Assembly: GCA_902729315.2 (NCBI GenBank) | Contig: LR746269.1 | Location: forward strand, 3,730,001 to 3,794,000 | Length of the DNA: 64,000 bases | Direction: 5' to 3' | Origin: Spirodela intermedia | Lineage: Eukaryota; Streptophyta; Magnoliopsida; Alismatales; Araceae | Part shown: one piece after another, positions 12,401 to 24,422 of the stretch | Position numbering within the stretch: the stretch's first letter is position 1 | Layout of the letters: each line of letters begins with the position of its first letter | Notes under the pieces: generated by a model | Told to the model about the DNA's origin: nothing | Databases searched by the model: none | What the model saw: the letters and a program-made list of their open reading frames with translations, nothing else | Translations under genes and position numbers: made by a program

Positions 12401-15400
12401 ATTTCCTCTGATGGCTCCTCATATCACTGTGGTGGCATCAATGACCTCCTTAAGGACCTATCAATGGCCTCCAAGTATTGTTAGTGGATGGCCTCTTTTA
12501 GTTGGCAGTCATTCTTTGGGCTGCTAATAGCCATAGAATGGGCTACGATTTGGTACAAATTTAGATGTGGAGAGCTAGTTGAAGAGCGCCATGCTAAATT
12601 TAAGCTTTCAAAGCCTACCATTTGTTCTAAATGAAATGAACATTGTGATAATTGAGGAGGATCCTTATTACAACAAAATTGAGAACAATTTCAATGAGAT
12701 AATTGAAATTTCAACAATGAGGACGATGAATTTCATTTTTTTTTTCTCCCATTTGGACCCTTTGAAAATACGAAAAATTAGGACCTACAGTCTGCTGCCC
12801 TTTGCTACGTCCAAGCCAGAGCTCTGCCAAACATGAACTTAACATTCAGGAGAAAAAAATCATCTAGTTGAAAATAAGCAAATGAAGATTAAGATGGGGA
12901 AAAAAATTCTCTGCCAGTACAGTAAAGAGATGAGAAACATAATTCGATTCCCAGTCTGTATAATTATGTGTCAACCTTTTGTGGGGAAGAAGAGTCATTA
13001 AGATAGCAGTTTTCAAATAACGACTGGCTAGATGTATTTTATTGAATTTCACCAAATGGTAGAAGTTGACATGATCTATTAAGTTGTGTCCTAATCAGTT
13101 GTGTATTTGCTGAGAAACTGTTTATCTGATAGACTACTTTTTGTAGCTTCGGAATTTACCTTGCTGGTCTACCATCAAACACCCCAGTCCTCTTATCAGT
13201 GACCATTTTCTCTCTTCTTTAACTTTTCCTAAAAGTCTGAGGACTCTTCCACTCCTAGTAACCTTCCATTACTCAACTCTGTCACCTGATTTTCATTCCC
13301 TCCTCAATCTGGTCTCTTTGGCCACTGAACAGTTTGTCTATGATTTATTCTTTCTTCTTAATGTCTTTATGAGTGAATTGATTAGCATTTTTTGCATCTA
13401 TGATACATCTCTGGGTAGAGCTACATCAGAATACCAACCTTGGTATTGTCTTTATCTGGAACTCTTGGATTTTCCTCTTTCCTTATTTTTCTGTGTACAT
13501 CACCAGGAACTAGATGCCCAGCTTCTGGAGAAAAAATGCATGGAGTACAATAGAAAGGACGACAGTGATTTATTGGAGTACTTGAGATCACTGGAACCTG
13601 CGATGGTAATCTTTGTGGATCATTGGCCATTTTTTCCATTATTTTATTCTTATATATTGAGCATTTTATTTGTTGTGCCATCTGACCTCGTTTTAAACGA
13701 TGTTACCCTTGACAGGTGACGGAATTGTCTCAACCATCTTCTCCAGAGGTGGAAGAAATCATCCAGCAACTCGTTCAGAGTATACATCTGAAATGTTTTG
13801 GGGATATTGCAGACTTATCAAGGAATTCAGATAAAGGAAAAGCTAGCATTCTCAAAAAATTTCCCCAAAGTAGCAGTGATGAACAGTGTGTAACATTGGA
13901 TACCACACGGGATTTCCTAGCTAAATTACTTTTCTGGTGAGTCAGCATGTTCTTTGTGTCTTTTTACTGTCATATCCATGTCACTTGTTGAAATTTGAGC
14001 AGCTTTTGCTGTGTTTTCGCTGCAATATTATGGTTACTTATTGAAGTTCGAGCATTTTATGCTGTGTTTTCACTGTAATATTATTATACTTGCTGAAACC
14101 TGCCAGTCATGTGATATTGCTGTTATTCGATTTAATGAAGTGAACATAAATTCTTATCCATGGGAACGAAGGAATATGTTTGATAATAGAAAATTGTAAG
14201 TCTAAGATTGTTTAGTTGGGTTCCTGATTCTAGTTTTGTAGATATGACGCATGGGATGGAACCTAATTCAATGTCTGGCGTGTGTTTCTCAATACATTAT
14301 TAAGGTCCATTACATGAATAGACAGAATCCTTGATCCTGTTCTGTGTCAGTTCTTCAAGGTCGCTTTCTCTTATGCCAACAATAAATCTCAATTTTAATT
14401 CTATAATAAAAAATCCTTTTCTAGTTTTCAACATGAAAGAGCTGTGCACTGCCAAAAGTTTATACTTTCTAAGAAGGGAACGCTGTTCCTGATGTCAATT
14501 GAATAGTTTTTTAGTCTGTTTAAAAGGTAGAGGATACATAAAATTCCTGTGTTGAACCATGGGCATGTATCATGGTAACCTGATAGGTCGTGAAGATATT
14601 ATCCTTCATAGATGTGGCTGTTAGAGAGCATAGAAGAGACATCTTGTTGTTCTTTTGCCTTTTGGTCAAGTTTTTCATTCCTTCTGACAGGCTTGGAAAT
14701 AGCTTTTGTTGCTTCCTTAATAAATAATATACTTTGTTTACTTCACTATTTTGTTGGGGTATGCACCTTTAAAACTGTTTTTGTTTTTATTTTTCAGTGC
14801 AATTATTTGCAATGTACCACGCATTTATCAGTTATCAAAGTCTATTTTTTTATACACTCGCAGTTTCCCGAATTTTATTGTATTATTTAGTTATCTGAAA
14901 CAGAAGGAGCAAGAAGGCTGAATGGATTCATAGATTACAATATAAATCCTATGTGAAAAAATGGATACCTGTTCTGAGTTTCTAGACGTTTGCCTCGGTT
15001 CTATATTAAAACACTGAAACATAGTTGAACAATAACGAGTGGGCATTTGGTTTATTTGTCATGTAGAGTTTGCCACAAGAAGCTGGTTCGCATATTTGTC
15101 TTTTTCACTGCACATTATGACCCGGGGCTTGAGGACAACATTCATAGGCTGGTTTGATGCATGCAGTTTGACAGGTTCCTCTGGGGTGCCATGTGGTTGG
15201 CACGGTTCTTTGTTCTGTTGTCGAAAAGAGAAAACCCTAAAGAATCTTAGGTGATTGGTTTTTTATAAGATTCTCATTCAAAAAAGGGTGGGATAAAATC
15301 CCTCCATTTGATAAAGACAATCAAAATTTATAGGCTTTTCGTGCTCTAAAATGTATCCCCCTCTCACTCAGCCTACTCTGTCTGTGGGCGATGATGGCAG

Positions 15401-17110
15401 ACATAATATTCTACCAACTTCCGCCCCCCTCTTTTTTATTTGGCCAGGAAAGCATGAGATGGTTGACAATGCCTTCTGGATCCTTCCGTGCCATTTTCTC
15501 TCTTTTGAAATCTTATTTCTCCTCCTAGGGTTCTGCCCTTTCTCCCCCCTTTCTTGTGACCCTTTTGAAGGGCTACTTTGTTCTGGCGATCTTAAAGCCA
15601 TAACCGCCCATCACGATGACCCTGGTGAGCAGGAGTGCCATGATGACGTGATGATCCTAGAGATTGTTGACCAGACTTTTCCTGCATATATGTTGGCTAA
15701 GTAGCAAAACTCCATCTTGAGTGACTGCAAACATAGTCTAATGTGTCAATTTCTCTGTTGTCCCCCACCCCCATTCAATCTCTCATAGATCCAATCTTTC
15801 TTATAACTTTTTAGGTTCTTGTGGGCTCACTGGATTGTTTGGATCCACAATGACTATCTGGATAGTATCTGTCTATCTGTCCTTCCCGGTTGGGCATGCC
15901 AGCGGGCCCAATTCACATTTCTCGCCCCAAGCATATGCCTCTATTCAAGTTCTGCATCCTCTTTGACAGCAGTGGGGTCATCATCCATTCGACTCACAGG
16001 GGCTTTCGTCTGTCAATAGGCGGATGTGTTTCTACGTACATAAACACAGCTTTAATTTCGCGACTAATGGTGCCGTAATTAAAACCTTCCTTTTCGATTT
16101 TGATTTATTATTAAAACACGACCCAGTACGTGCACGGAGACAAGGCAATAAGCAAGGCTGTTTCACGCGAGAGGAGATTGTCATATGTTGATCAAGTAGG
16201 GAGAAATTCGACAGAAAAGATGAAGTCTGAGAGAGAATAGGAGTGACTGGTGTAGGAGAACTTCGGGATGTAAAACTGAATGAATTGAGCTATTCCATAT
16301 ATACTTTTTCCTTAGACTTTCGTTGCATCTCTACATAATGTCAGTGGAGGACGAAAATGCGCAATCAGATATAGTATAACGACTACTTTCAGAAATTCTT
16401 AGGCTTTAGTCCTCTTCCATAAATGTCATTCTTGGTTTCGTTATACAGTCAGAGGGAGTACATGCAACTCCAACAACAAAGTCACTCAAAGGGCGTCTGG
16501 CCTGCCTGTGGAAATGTTCTCTGATGTTTTCTTAAACACTCTGGAAAACAACTGACCATTACTAAAACGTCAATTTGAGGTGTCAAGAAAGTGACTCCTG
16601 TGATCAAATTCACAGCAAGAACAACTAAACGGCAGTTGCAAACTAAGTGGATGCTTAAGAAGACAGTATAGAATCCTTCCAAGTTTCCAACAGTTAAGAA
16701 CACCGCATTGCCACAGAAGGACCTTTTCTTCAAATAACCTTCCTCCTTTTGCACCATTGGCTCGGTAAAATTTGGGCATATTTTTAATACAAAGATGACC
16801 ATGAGATGTCCTATGATCAATTGGTGCATAAAAGCATGGTGTCCGAGTTTTCCTTTTTCATATCCCCTACATACTAGGCTTCTCAGTTTGATTACAACTG
16901 TAAAGGATGATCTAATTGACCCTCAAAATATATTGCTTGTTTGAAGTTTGTTTTACGTAAATGCAATAGTCAATGGTTGGAACAATCGCTTAAGTTGTTG
17001 CGTTTTTGTTCTTCCTGTTCCCTCTGATTGGCAGGTGCATGCTGCTGGGTCATCACATGAGAGGGTTGGAGTACAGGCTGCTTCTGAGTTTTGCTGTCGG
17101 ACTGCTGTGA
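9495..17110 (+). CDS. DUF760 family protein, probably plastid-targeted (5 exons)
   Basis: A 370-residue protein of the plant DUF760 family; members include the UV-B-induced plastid protein of Arabidopsis, but the biochemical role is unknown. Exons: 9495-9973, 10080-10317, 13507-13605, 13716-13936, 17035-17110, all with GT/AG junctions and matching phases. The first 50 or so residues (MSSAAAAASARAAFLLSRFR...) are rich in Ala/Ser/Arg and lack acidic residues until about position 21, as expected of a chloroplast transit peptide. Conserved blocks are EYSALANVL (residues 91-99), EAMKRTISSMLGLLPSDQFHV (120-140), SVITGYTLWNAEYR (156-169), LLEYLRSLEPAMVTELSQPS (261-280) and the C-terminal LLGHHMRGLEYRLLL...VGLL. 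The last exon is only 76 bases. The ATG at 9495 is the first in frame; the upstream frame continues only to a GTG. Introns 3 and 4 are each about 3.1 kb. Confidence 0.92.
13983..14100 (+). repeat. 52-53 bp tandem repeat inside DUF760 intron 4
   Basis: Two full copies and the start of a third begin at 13983, 14036 and 14088. Each opens ACTT(G/A)(T/C)TGAA, and the full copies contain TGCTGTGTTTTC(G/A)CTG(C/T)AATATTAT. Copies differ at several positions. The array lies about 45 bases downstream of the exon 4 splice donor and has no coding meaning. Confidence 0.75.
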
Positions 17111-17840
17111 CTTAGAACAGAGTGTGTAGTTTACAGAATGCTGTATATTCTTCATACACCAGTGACGCATATTCGCCGTCATTCTGCTTTCCTTTTAATT
17201 GATTCAGATTCATAGAAAGCATGCATTTCCTTCTCGTTAAATATAGAGACTTTTCCTTGATCTTCAATTAGTTGGGACCCCTGTGGCGGTTCATAATGGT
17301 CCATGCGGCTTCGTTAATGAAGCTGACCGGATCATGTAGCCATCTGACTTCATACACCGGAGCTCTTCAAGACTCATATTAGGTTTATGTGCCTCAGTTG
17401 ATTAAGTCAGGCATGATCAGAAGTTTGTAATTTTTAGACCGGATCCCTAATGAGATGTTTCATGGTTTTAATTTGAGCTGCAGATCTCAATCTAGAAACG
17501 GAGATACAAAAATTAATATCAGGTCGTTTTCCAGCAATGAACAGATCAAAGGATAATAGGAAAACAAGTTGAAGCTTTTCCCGATTGAGTATCAACTATC
17601 TGTAAAGCAGTCATACTTTCTTCCCCCAACTGATTTCTTGATTTAGTGGCTCTTTCTAAAATGCACGAATGCAGATAAAAAACATTGCCTTGTCTGTAGA
17701 AAAAAGGTGGCCTATAATTCAACTTGAATGTACAATCCTGAAGTTTTATAATTATTTATAAGTTTTTGAAGTCAGTTTGAAATTTCTTGAAATTTTTACT
17801 TGATTTATGTTTTGGATCTGACATTGCTTGATCAGTAATG
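17111..17840. other. Region downstream of the DUF760 gene
   Basis: The first part should hold the 3' untranslated region of the DUF760 gene. No further open frame of interest and no clear repeat are seen before about 17850, where the LTR-like repeat family starts. I could not place the polyadenylation site. Confidence 0.3.
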
Positions 17841-17849
17841 ATTTATAAA

Positions 17850-18010
17850 CCTCCAAAGAGGAAGGGAACTCCAAAATGGATTGATGAAAAATATAAATTG
17901 CCTCTGGGGTTATAAGGGGAGCCCTATTTATAGGTAAAAAAATTAGTTATAATGGTCCTAAAAAATAAAGGTAGTTATAATTATCGTAGAATGCCCCTAA
18001 TAGTTTAGAG
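17850..18010 (-). repeat. LTR-like repeat family, copy 1 (minus)
   Basis: Shares with the copy at 20780-20950 the order GGAA(C/-)TC...AAAATG(G/A)ATTGATGAAAAA...AATTGCCTCT...GG(G/C)...TTTATA followed by TTAGTTA(T/C)AAT. Read on the minus strand it matches the core of the plus-strand copies near 21800 and 23770, including a TATA-like TATAAATAGGG element. It is heavily diverged and carries no open frame. Confidence 0.55.
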
Positions 18011-18469
18011 GTAATATTTGAAATTCAATTTTAAAAACAAAAGGTGGAAAGAAAGAGGAATGTGAGGATTGAGATTTTGGCCCATTTTAACATGTATCTA
18101 AATCTATTACTAGGCTCTCTCATATTAATTGGGCTGAATTGTGTCTTCACGCATCTAGAAATTGGCCGTTTTTAGATTTTTCTTAGCATTTCCGTAGTTT
18201 TCTGGGTGTTTTGCCATCTTCTGTATGTAAATTCGTCAAATTATGCTGTGGAAGACGCATGATTCAAACTTGGGTCAGTTGCTTGGCAAGTGGGTCAATA
18301 GTCAATTAGCACTTTGCTGAACCAGCACTCGCTGAACCCACACTTGCCAAACTAGTGGTCTAGACCATTGCTCATTGGACTCACACCTACTGAATTAGTG
18401 GTCCGCCAAACTAAGGCTCGTTGAAGTTTAGCCCCCATCATAAACTTTTGCGAAAAAAAGGCTATATTT

Positions 18470-18940
18470 ACCTTAAATTGAGAAAAATAATTTTTATGTG
18501 ACTAATGTGAATTTATGATTAATTATGTGATTTTATATTCATGTTCTCAAGTGAAAATAAAGTAAAATAAATAAATAAATAAAAATATTAAAAGGAGGGA
18601 ACCCACTAACTAACTAGCACTTAGTAGTTGACCTAGAGGGAACTACACTCAAGTGGGTGGACTTGGATTAGGTGGAACTGTGAGTTGGGCTTTAGAAGTT
18701 GAGGACCCATGGACACATGTGCATCACTCTTCTTCCACCTTATTGGGAGGGAACCCATACATGGCCAAAGAATGATCTTGTTTTACATGTGTTATGTGGG
18801 GGCAAACCACTAGTATCTCTTCTCCCCAAGTGGTCTTGGCCATTTTGTTTTCAAAAGAAGGTATCAAATACATTAGATGGCCCAGATTTATACCTATCTA
18901 AACTCCCCAAAATAATCAATGTGGGACTAAATTGTCAACT
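18470..18940 (+). repeat. Dispersed repeat, copy B
   Basis: Counterpart of the segment at 6110-6440. Shared blocks are TTGAGAAAAATAATTTTTA, TTAATTATGTGATTTTATAT, AATAAAGTAAAATAAATAAA, ACACATGTGCATCACTC-TTCTTCCAC and AATGTGGGACTAAA. It overlaps a 135-codon plus-strand open frame that I regard as chance. It lies between two copies of the LTR-like family and may be part of, or inserted into, the same composite element. Confidence 0.45.
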
Positions 18941-20639
18941 ACTCTCATTGGCTGAAGTAATATCAAAAATGTCCCTATGTAAAGAGAAGGTTAAACTCTC
19001 ATGTTTTCACTATTTCAAGTGTATAAGTGAAACTTATTTTCACTATTCTAGAGATAGTCAATCATTGATAGAACCTTCATTAACAATAATCAAGGATCAT
19101 CATTAATAATTGACGAAGGTTTCTAGATTGAAAAATGAGAATGTTAGAAGGGAATAGTATCTCTCATTGGTTGACAAATGAGTCGTTATTGATAATAGAG
19201 AGATACATCAAGAGATTTGTTGTGGTCTCTTTAAAGTGTTCTAATTGCTATATAAACCTCCTTTTACTATGTGGACATGAGGAATAAACTTCTTGAGATG
19301 TGCTCTATCTCTATTGATCTCAACTTTTTACCAAGTGGTAGCTATCGGAGATCCATTCTTGTCAACTTTCATTTTGCTAGGTGAATTCGTAGAGTACCCA
19401 CGTTGTGCTCATCTAAGGAGAAACTTTGAGGTTGTAGACACTCCTTAGAAACTTTCCAAATACACAGAATTTTGGTGATCGTCATCTCAACGTTGAAATT
19501 TTATTTTTATTCTTTTAAAATCATTCAATCTTTAAATCAATGTTTGTTTACTTGAATAGATGAAACAGTTGTCAATCAAGTTTCTACTTGAATTTGATCA
19601 ATTTGTGTAGATGTGGTGCATCAAATAGATTCATATACAATCTCTAGTCAATGAATTATAATCCTAACAACTATTACTTGTTGGAATGAATCAACATTGG
19701 TAGTACTACTCCAAGAATGCCATGACGTCTAAAGAAGGATCATCAGAAGAAATTTCACACTGTTTGTATTAGGTGAAGAATGAGATGAGTTCGTGAATGA
19801 GCTTTTGTAGTTATAGAATCAGACAAAAAATGAGAAGGATCATCAGATGGATGATTTGGTGAATTTGACATTTGTGGCCATTGAAGGAAAGAGAATGTGG
19901 TTGCGAAGAACAATAGATTGATCAAAGATGCTTGATTCTTTCTCCCCTAATATTTTATCTTTTAGTGTGTTAATTGTGTTGTCTTCATTGATTCATCTGT
20001 CATATTTCTTGTTGTATTTGTTAATCCATTGTTGATGTGGAAAAGCTAAAAACAGAAATTAGTCCCATATTTTATTTTATTATTATTCATCATAATAAGC
20101 TCATAAAAATTCAAGAAAATTGAGGAAAAATTCAGAAAAATGCAATTAATACATAAGTATTTTGATAATAATAATAATAATTATTATTATTATTAAAACC
20201 TCTCAAAATATTTTATGGTCAATTTGAACATGTAATTTTTAGAAATTAACAACAAGATCATATAAATCAGTTTAATCTTTTTTTAAAATAATATAATTTA
20301 TAAACATTTTTAAAAAATTAACTAAAAAATAGAAAATATTAATCATTTTATCATGTAATTAATGATAATTATCATAATGTAATTAAGGTCGGTACCAAGT
20401 GATGTATAATTGTATAGGTTCAACTTCATAGTATCTCTACTTTAGTTCAACTTGATATAACCTTTAATTGGGCAACATCAAAAAGATTAATGAAATCAAT
20501 TGATTCAAATTAGATTGTCTCTTGGGATTAATTAAATACCTTTAAATAAGGTGAAGTACCTTAATTTGGTGCCTAAGTTTGAATTCCAAATAAGATTTGA
20601 CATTGAAATGAAATTCGATGATGCATCAAAAATTTTAAC

Positions 20640-20950
20640 CTTATGAAGATTTGATTGAGTTGGCATAGCTTGATGTAGTAGAAATTTGAAGAATTGATGA
20701 TTTTATCACGTTTCAATTTTTCTTAGATATTTTAGAAGTAAATCATGACCTTGAATGTGCAAGAACCTCCCATAGGGCTGTTGGAATCCACCAATAGAGA
20801 TGGAGAACTTCTAGAGAAAAAGTGAACTCGAAAATGAATTGATGAAAAAGTGAATTGCCTCTAAGGGGCTGCATGAGGGTGCTTTATATAAGCTGAAATT
20901 TAGTTACAATCAACATAAGAAAATGAGAAATATGTTATGATCGTAGAAAG
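20640..20950 (-). repeat. LTR-like repeat family, copy 2 (minus)
   Basis: The best minus-strand copy. The segment from GTTGGAATCCACCAATA (about 20780) is close to the reverse complement of the plus-strand copy around 21760-21960: the same GTTGGTGGATTC, GAGTTC, TTTTCA and TTGTAACTA blocks occur in reverse order. A TATATAAG element (about 20883) sits at the position of the TATAAAAAGG of the 23.8-kb copy. The part at 20640-20760, with AGAAGTAAATCATGACCTTGA, matches the minus strand of 24000-24070. Non-coding. Confidence 0.65.
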
Positions 20951-21719
20951 TAAGAAAGAAATAGTTGAAGCTTTCCTAGGGAAAATGGGGCTTTTGTCCT
21001 TAGGATATGTTTTGGATTATAGTTTGTTAATCTATTTCAGGTCATTTTAGAGTCAACCAGAACTTTTCCTTAAGATTTTTTCAAGATCTGTTACTATTAG
21101 TAAGTTGTAGGTCATTTAGAGTTAGTCAAATCCTATCTCTAAGATCTAGTCTAGATCTCTATCCGTCAAAGTTTATTTCAAGTCATTTTGAAGCCAACTA
21201 AAGCATGTCTATAAAATCTGCTCAAGATCCTCTTTTTGGGAGCACCTCAGATCCTTTTAGGCATAAATAAAGGTTCATTTTTACTTGAATATGACACTTT
21301 TTGAAGTATTATGACTTTTCTCTACTCTGAGGTTTCCCTCTTTCTACTTGTGAATTTAAGTTCCCTCTTGTGGATTCAAGGGTCCCTTATTGATCTTGTT
21401 AATTTAAGGTCACCTATACTTGTGGATTCAAGGATTGAAGGCTCTAGTTCTATGGATTTAAAAGTTAGGTTCTTCTTCAAGGTTCATGCTTAGTGGATTC
21501 AAGCCCGAATCTTACTATCTTCCATGTCATTGTTGTGTCAAAAAGGAACATAAAGTAAGGAACAAAAATTTACTTTCGGACCTTCATGCCACTAGTGACT
21601 CATTTGGGCCCTTTTTCAACAGTCTTCACTTTATGACTCAAATTCAGAGTAATTGGATCCAAATTCAAAGTTCGGGATCTAATTTTTATGTCTTAGTTAC
21701 ATCCGTTTCTCACTTTTTT

Positions 21720-22170
21720 GAAAACAATTCAAATAATATCTCAAAACTGTTAAAGTCATTCTACCATAACCCTCCTTTTTGTAAAGGGTGTTTTAATAGA
21801 TTTTCTTTTTTCTAGGTTCATTGTAACTATATTTTGGCCAAAAAAATGTCACCCTTAATTGCCCCAAAGGTATTCATGTTTTCACCAATCTGTTTTCGAG
21901 TTCCCTTCTTCTCTAGAGGTTCTGTATCTATGTTGGTGGATTCTAGCATATCTAGGGAGTCAAAAAGTCATTTTTTAACATGTGGACTCAAGACCAACCC
22001 CTTGTGAAGTCAAGGGATTGAACCTCCATGTTCTGTCGACTTAGGGTGAAGGGTTTTCTACAATATCATGTTCCTTTTGCACTTGATTATGATTTTACTT
22101 CCAAAATACTTAAGCAAAGCTCAATCTGATCAAATCATTAATTCTTCCTATTTATGCTACATCACTCTCT
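21720..22170 (+). repeat. LTR-like repeat family, copy 3 (plus)
   Basis: Direct repeat of 23610-24115, about 1.9 kb away. Shared blocks in order: ATAA(C)CCTC-TTTTT, GG(G/T)...TTTTAAT/AAAG, TTCCTTTTTTCT-like pyrimidine run, (A/C)ATTGTAACTA, ATTTTGGCC, CATTCAT(G/A)TTTTCA, TCTGTTTTC(G/A)AGTTC, GGTTCT, TGGATTC(T/C)A(G/A)CAT, then GATTTTACTT near the end. The spacing and the basal-promoter-like core fit two LTRs flanking a short non-coding interior. Termini and target duplications could not be fixed. Confidence 0.65.
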
Positions 22171-22639
22171 CATTTTTTATGAACTCTTTGGAGCACATTT
22201 GATTTATGCTTAAAACTCAACTCAATTATACTGATCCACAAACTGATGATCAAACATAGGTGGTCAACATCACTTAGAAATTTAATTTGTAATATTTTAG
22301 GAGAAAAATCAAAATAATGGGATTATGTTGTTGCTCAAACTGAATTTACCTATAACTTTATGGTAAATTGCTCCACAAATTAATGTCTATTTTATATTAT
22401 TTATTGTATTCCTCTAAAATTTCCTTTAGATTTGACATATTTACCAAAATTACCTAGAACAAACACTATAACAATGATGCAACAAAACTTGTAAGGTGGC
22501 TGACTTGGGTGAGCTCTGTATAGCTCAAGTGTTGTGGAGACTGATATCACATCTTGAGTCCTCAAAAGACATATTTTTGTTATAATTCTCTTTTCTGAAA
22601 TCATAAGCTGGAGAGGACTGGTCCTTTGAATCTACAAGG

Positions 22640-22850
22640 GTATTATTTTGAGTCCAAAAAAATCAAAGAGGCAGGTTTCTTGAGTCCACATGGGCGTTGG
22701 AGTCCAGCTGCAAATGAAGAGTACCTTAGAGAGGAAGAAACTCACAAAATTAATTCATTGAAGCTTGAATGACTCTTGAGCTACATGGGTGCCTTTAAAT
22801 AGGGTGGGGTATGTTGATTGGTTGTCTAAATCTGAATTTCAAATGAAATA
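22640..22850 (-). repeat. LTR-like repeat family, diverged copy 4 (minus)
   Basis: Contains GAGGAAGAAACTCACAAAATTAATTCATTGAA...GGGTGCCTTTAAATAGGGTGGGG. This aligns with the minus-orientation copies at 17850 and 20800 (GAACTC, AAAATGAATTGATGAA, then a TTTATA-type core). It lies between the two plus-strand copies, so the block contains nested or rearranged elements. The related run CCTTTAAATAAGGTGAAGTA at about 20538 suggests a further fragment. Confidence 0.45.
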
Positions 22851-23045
22851 AAAAATAAAAAGAGATAATAGATATGAATGAAAATAGTAAGGTGAATGAA
22901 AATGACAAAGAGATAAAAATAGAAAGAGATAATAAGATAGAAAGAACAAAAAATAACAAGGGGATAAAAATTGAAAGAACTAAAACAAGAGAATAAAAAT
23001 AGGAGAACTAAAAATTTAAGAAGGGGATAAAAATAGAAAAGGTAA
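22850..23045 (+). repeat. Purine-rich low-complexity tract
   Basis: About 190 bases composed largely of imperfect iterations of AGATAAAAATAGAAAGA and similar words. The plus strand is nearly free of C. This is a diverged microsatellite-like tract between repeat copies, with no coding potential. Confidence 0.6.
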
Positions 23046-23609
23046 CTCCAACTTAAATAAATCTTTAGGTTGTCTAGGCTTTTGTGCCACTTGATACAAA
23101 CCTTAAATGGGCTGCATCAAGAGAACAATATAGTTGAACATATTAAGATAATACATAATAATGTTAGAAAATATCTTTTAACTAATCATGTAAATTATAA
23201 GTAGTGAGTTCATAAAAAAAGAACAAAATAATTTTTGAAGTGGGGATCTTGCTATGATCTATTAATGAAAGAAATTTAGCTATTAGAAAATTATAGTAAG
23301 CTTAGTCTGAAAAACATGAATCATTCAAAGTCCTTTAGAAATTAATGACAATGTTTATATCATCCACTTATTATACACAATGGAAATATCTTCTACGTTC
23401 AATGTTACGAATTTATATGACTATTACCCAAATGTAAGTAAAGACTTGAGGGCAAGTTCTTTTGAAGTAGGGAGACTGATGCAATTAAGGTTTAGTTTAA
23501 TTCAATTGAATTAGAGGCCTAAGATGTATGAAGACTTAATTCAACCCAAATTCAATTCTAAATTTGGACATATGCTAAATATATATCAAAAATCTCAATT
23601 TCCATGTGT

Positions 23610-24115
23610 ATCTTTATTTTCCATATTTTTTGATTTCAAAAATCCCCCTAATCTATTAAGGGCATTCAAACATAATCCTCTTTTTCTAAGGGGCATTTTA
23701 AAGAGAAACTTCCTTTTTCCTTAAAAGATGTATTGAACAAATTTCCCTCTTTCTAAGTTAATTGTAACTAGATTTTGGCCTATAAAAAGGCCCTCCCCTT
23801 GCAGCCCTTGAGACATTCATATTTTCATCAGTCTATTTTCAAGTTCACTTACTCTCTAAGGTTCTCTATCATGCTAGTGGATTCCAACATCTTTGTGGAT
23901 TCAAAAACCTTTTCTGATTTTGTGGACTTATTATCAATCCTTTGTGGACATGAGAATAAATATCCCCATTTTGTGGGTGCAAGGCAAGAAATTTTCAACA
24001 AAATCACATTTCTGATGAACTCAAGGTCATGTGATTTTACTTTTAGAATACTATGCCAAAACTAAATGTGATAAAATCATCAATGATTTTAGTTTCTACT
24101 TCATCACGTCACCAC
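23610..24115 (+). repeat. LTR-like repeat family, copy 5 (plus) with TATA core
   Basis: The most complete plus-strand copy. It has CATTGTAACT-like sequence followed by ATTTTGGCCTATAAAAAGGCCC at about 23771-23792: a strong TATA element embedded in a GGCC...GGCC inverted repeat. The part after the TATA box (GACATTCATATTTTCATCAGTC...) is the best conserved between copies, as expected for an LTR R/U5 region. No reverse-transcriptase coding is found between this copy and the one at 21720, so any element would be non-autonomous. Confidence 0.65.
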
Positions 24116-24221
24116 ATCACAATCTTTGTAAACTTTTATCAAAAGATAATTTTGTCTTCTGAGATAATTTAGTTTGAGGATGATTTTATGATTTTGTACA
24201 ATTAAACAAATTTGATTAGAA

Positions 24222-24266
24222 GTCTCTCTTTCTCTCTCTCTCTCTCTATCTATCTATTTATATCAG

Positions 24267-24303
<37 letters not shown>
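24222..24303. repeat. CT and TA microsatellites
   Basis: A CT run (about 24222-24247) grades through CTAT repeats into an uninterrupted TA run (about 24270-24303). It is likely to be length-polymorphic and lies about 120 bases beyond the 3' end of the minus-strand zinc-site gene's coding region. Confidence 0.9.
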
Positions 24304-24308
<5 letters not shown>

Positions 24309-24422
24309 TATATCGCAGCATTCTAAGGGATAATCAGAAGTCCATGCATTTACTCACGTTGGGAGAGGTTGAGCACATCACTATTGTACACTGTAGAGGA
24401 GACAAACCATGCCAAGTGTGAC

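Noticed and set aside
15351-15704. 117-codon open frame in DUF760 intron 4
   Set aside because: It lies wholly between well-defined splice sites and no conserved motif is seen.
18699-19106. 135-codon open frame in the repeat block
   Set aside because: It overlaps a dispersed repeat and contains no domain. The related segment at 6110-6440 does not keep the frame.
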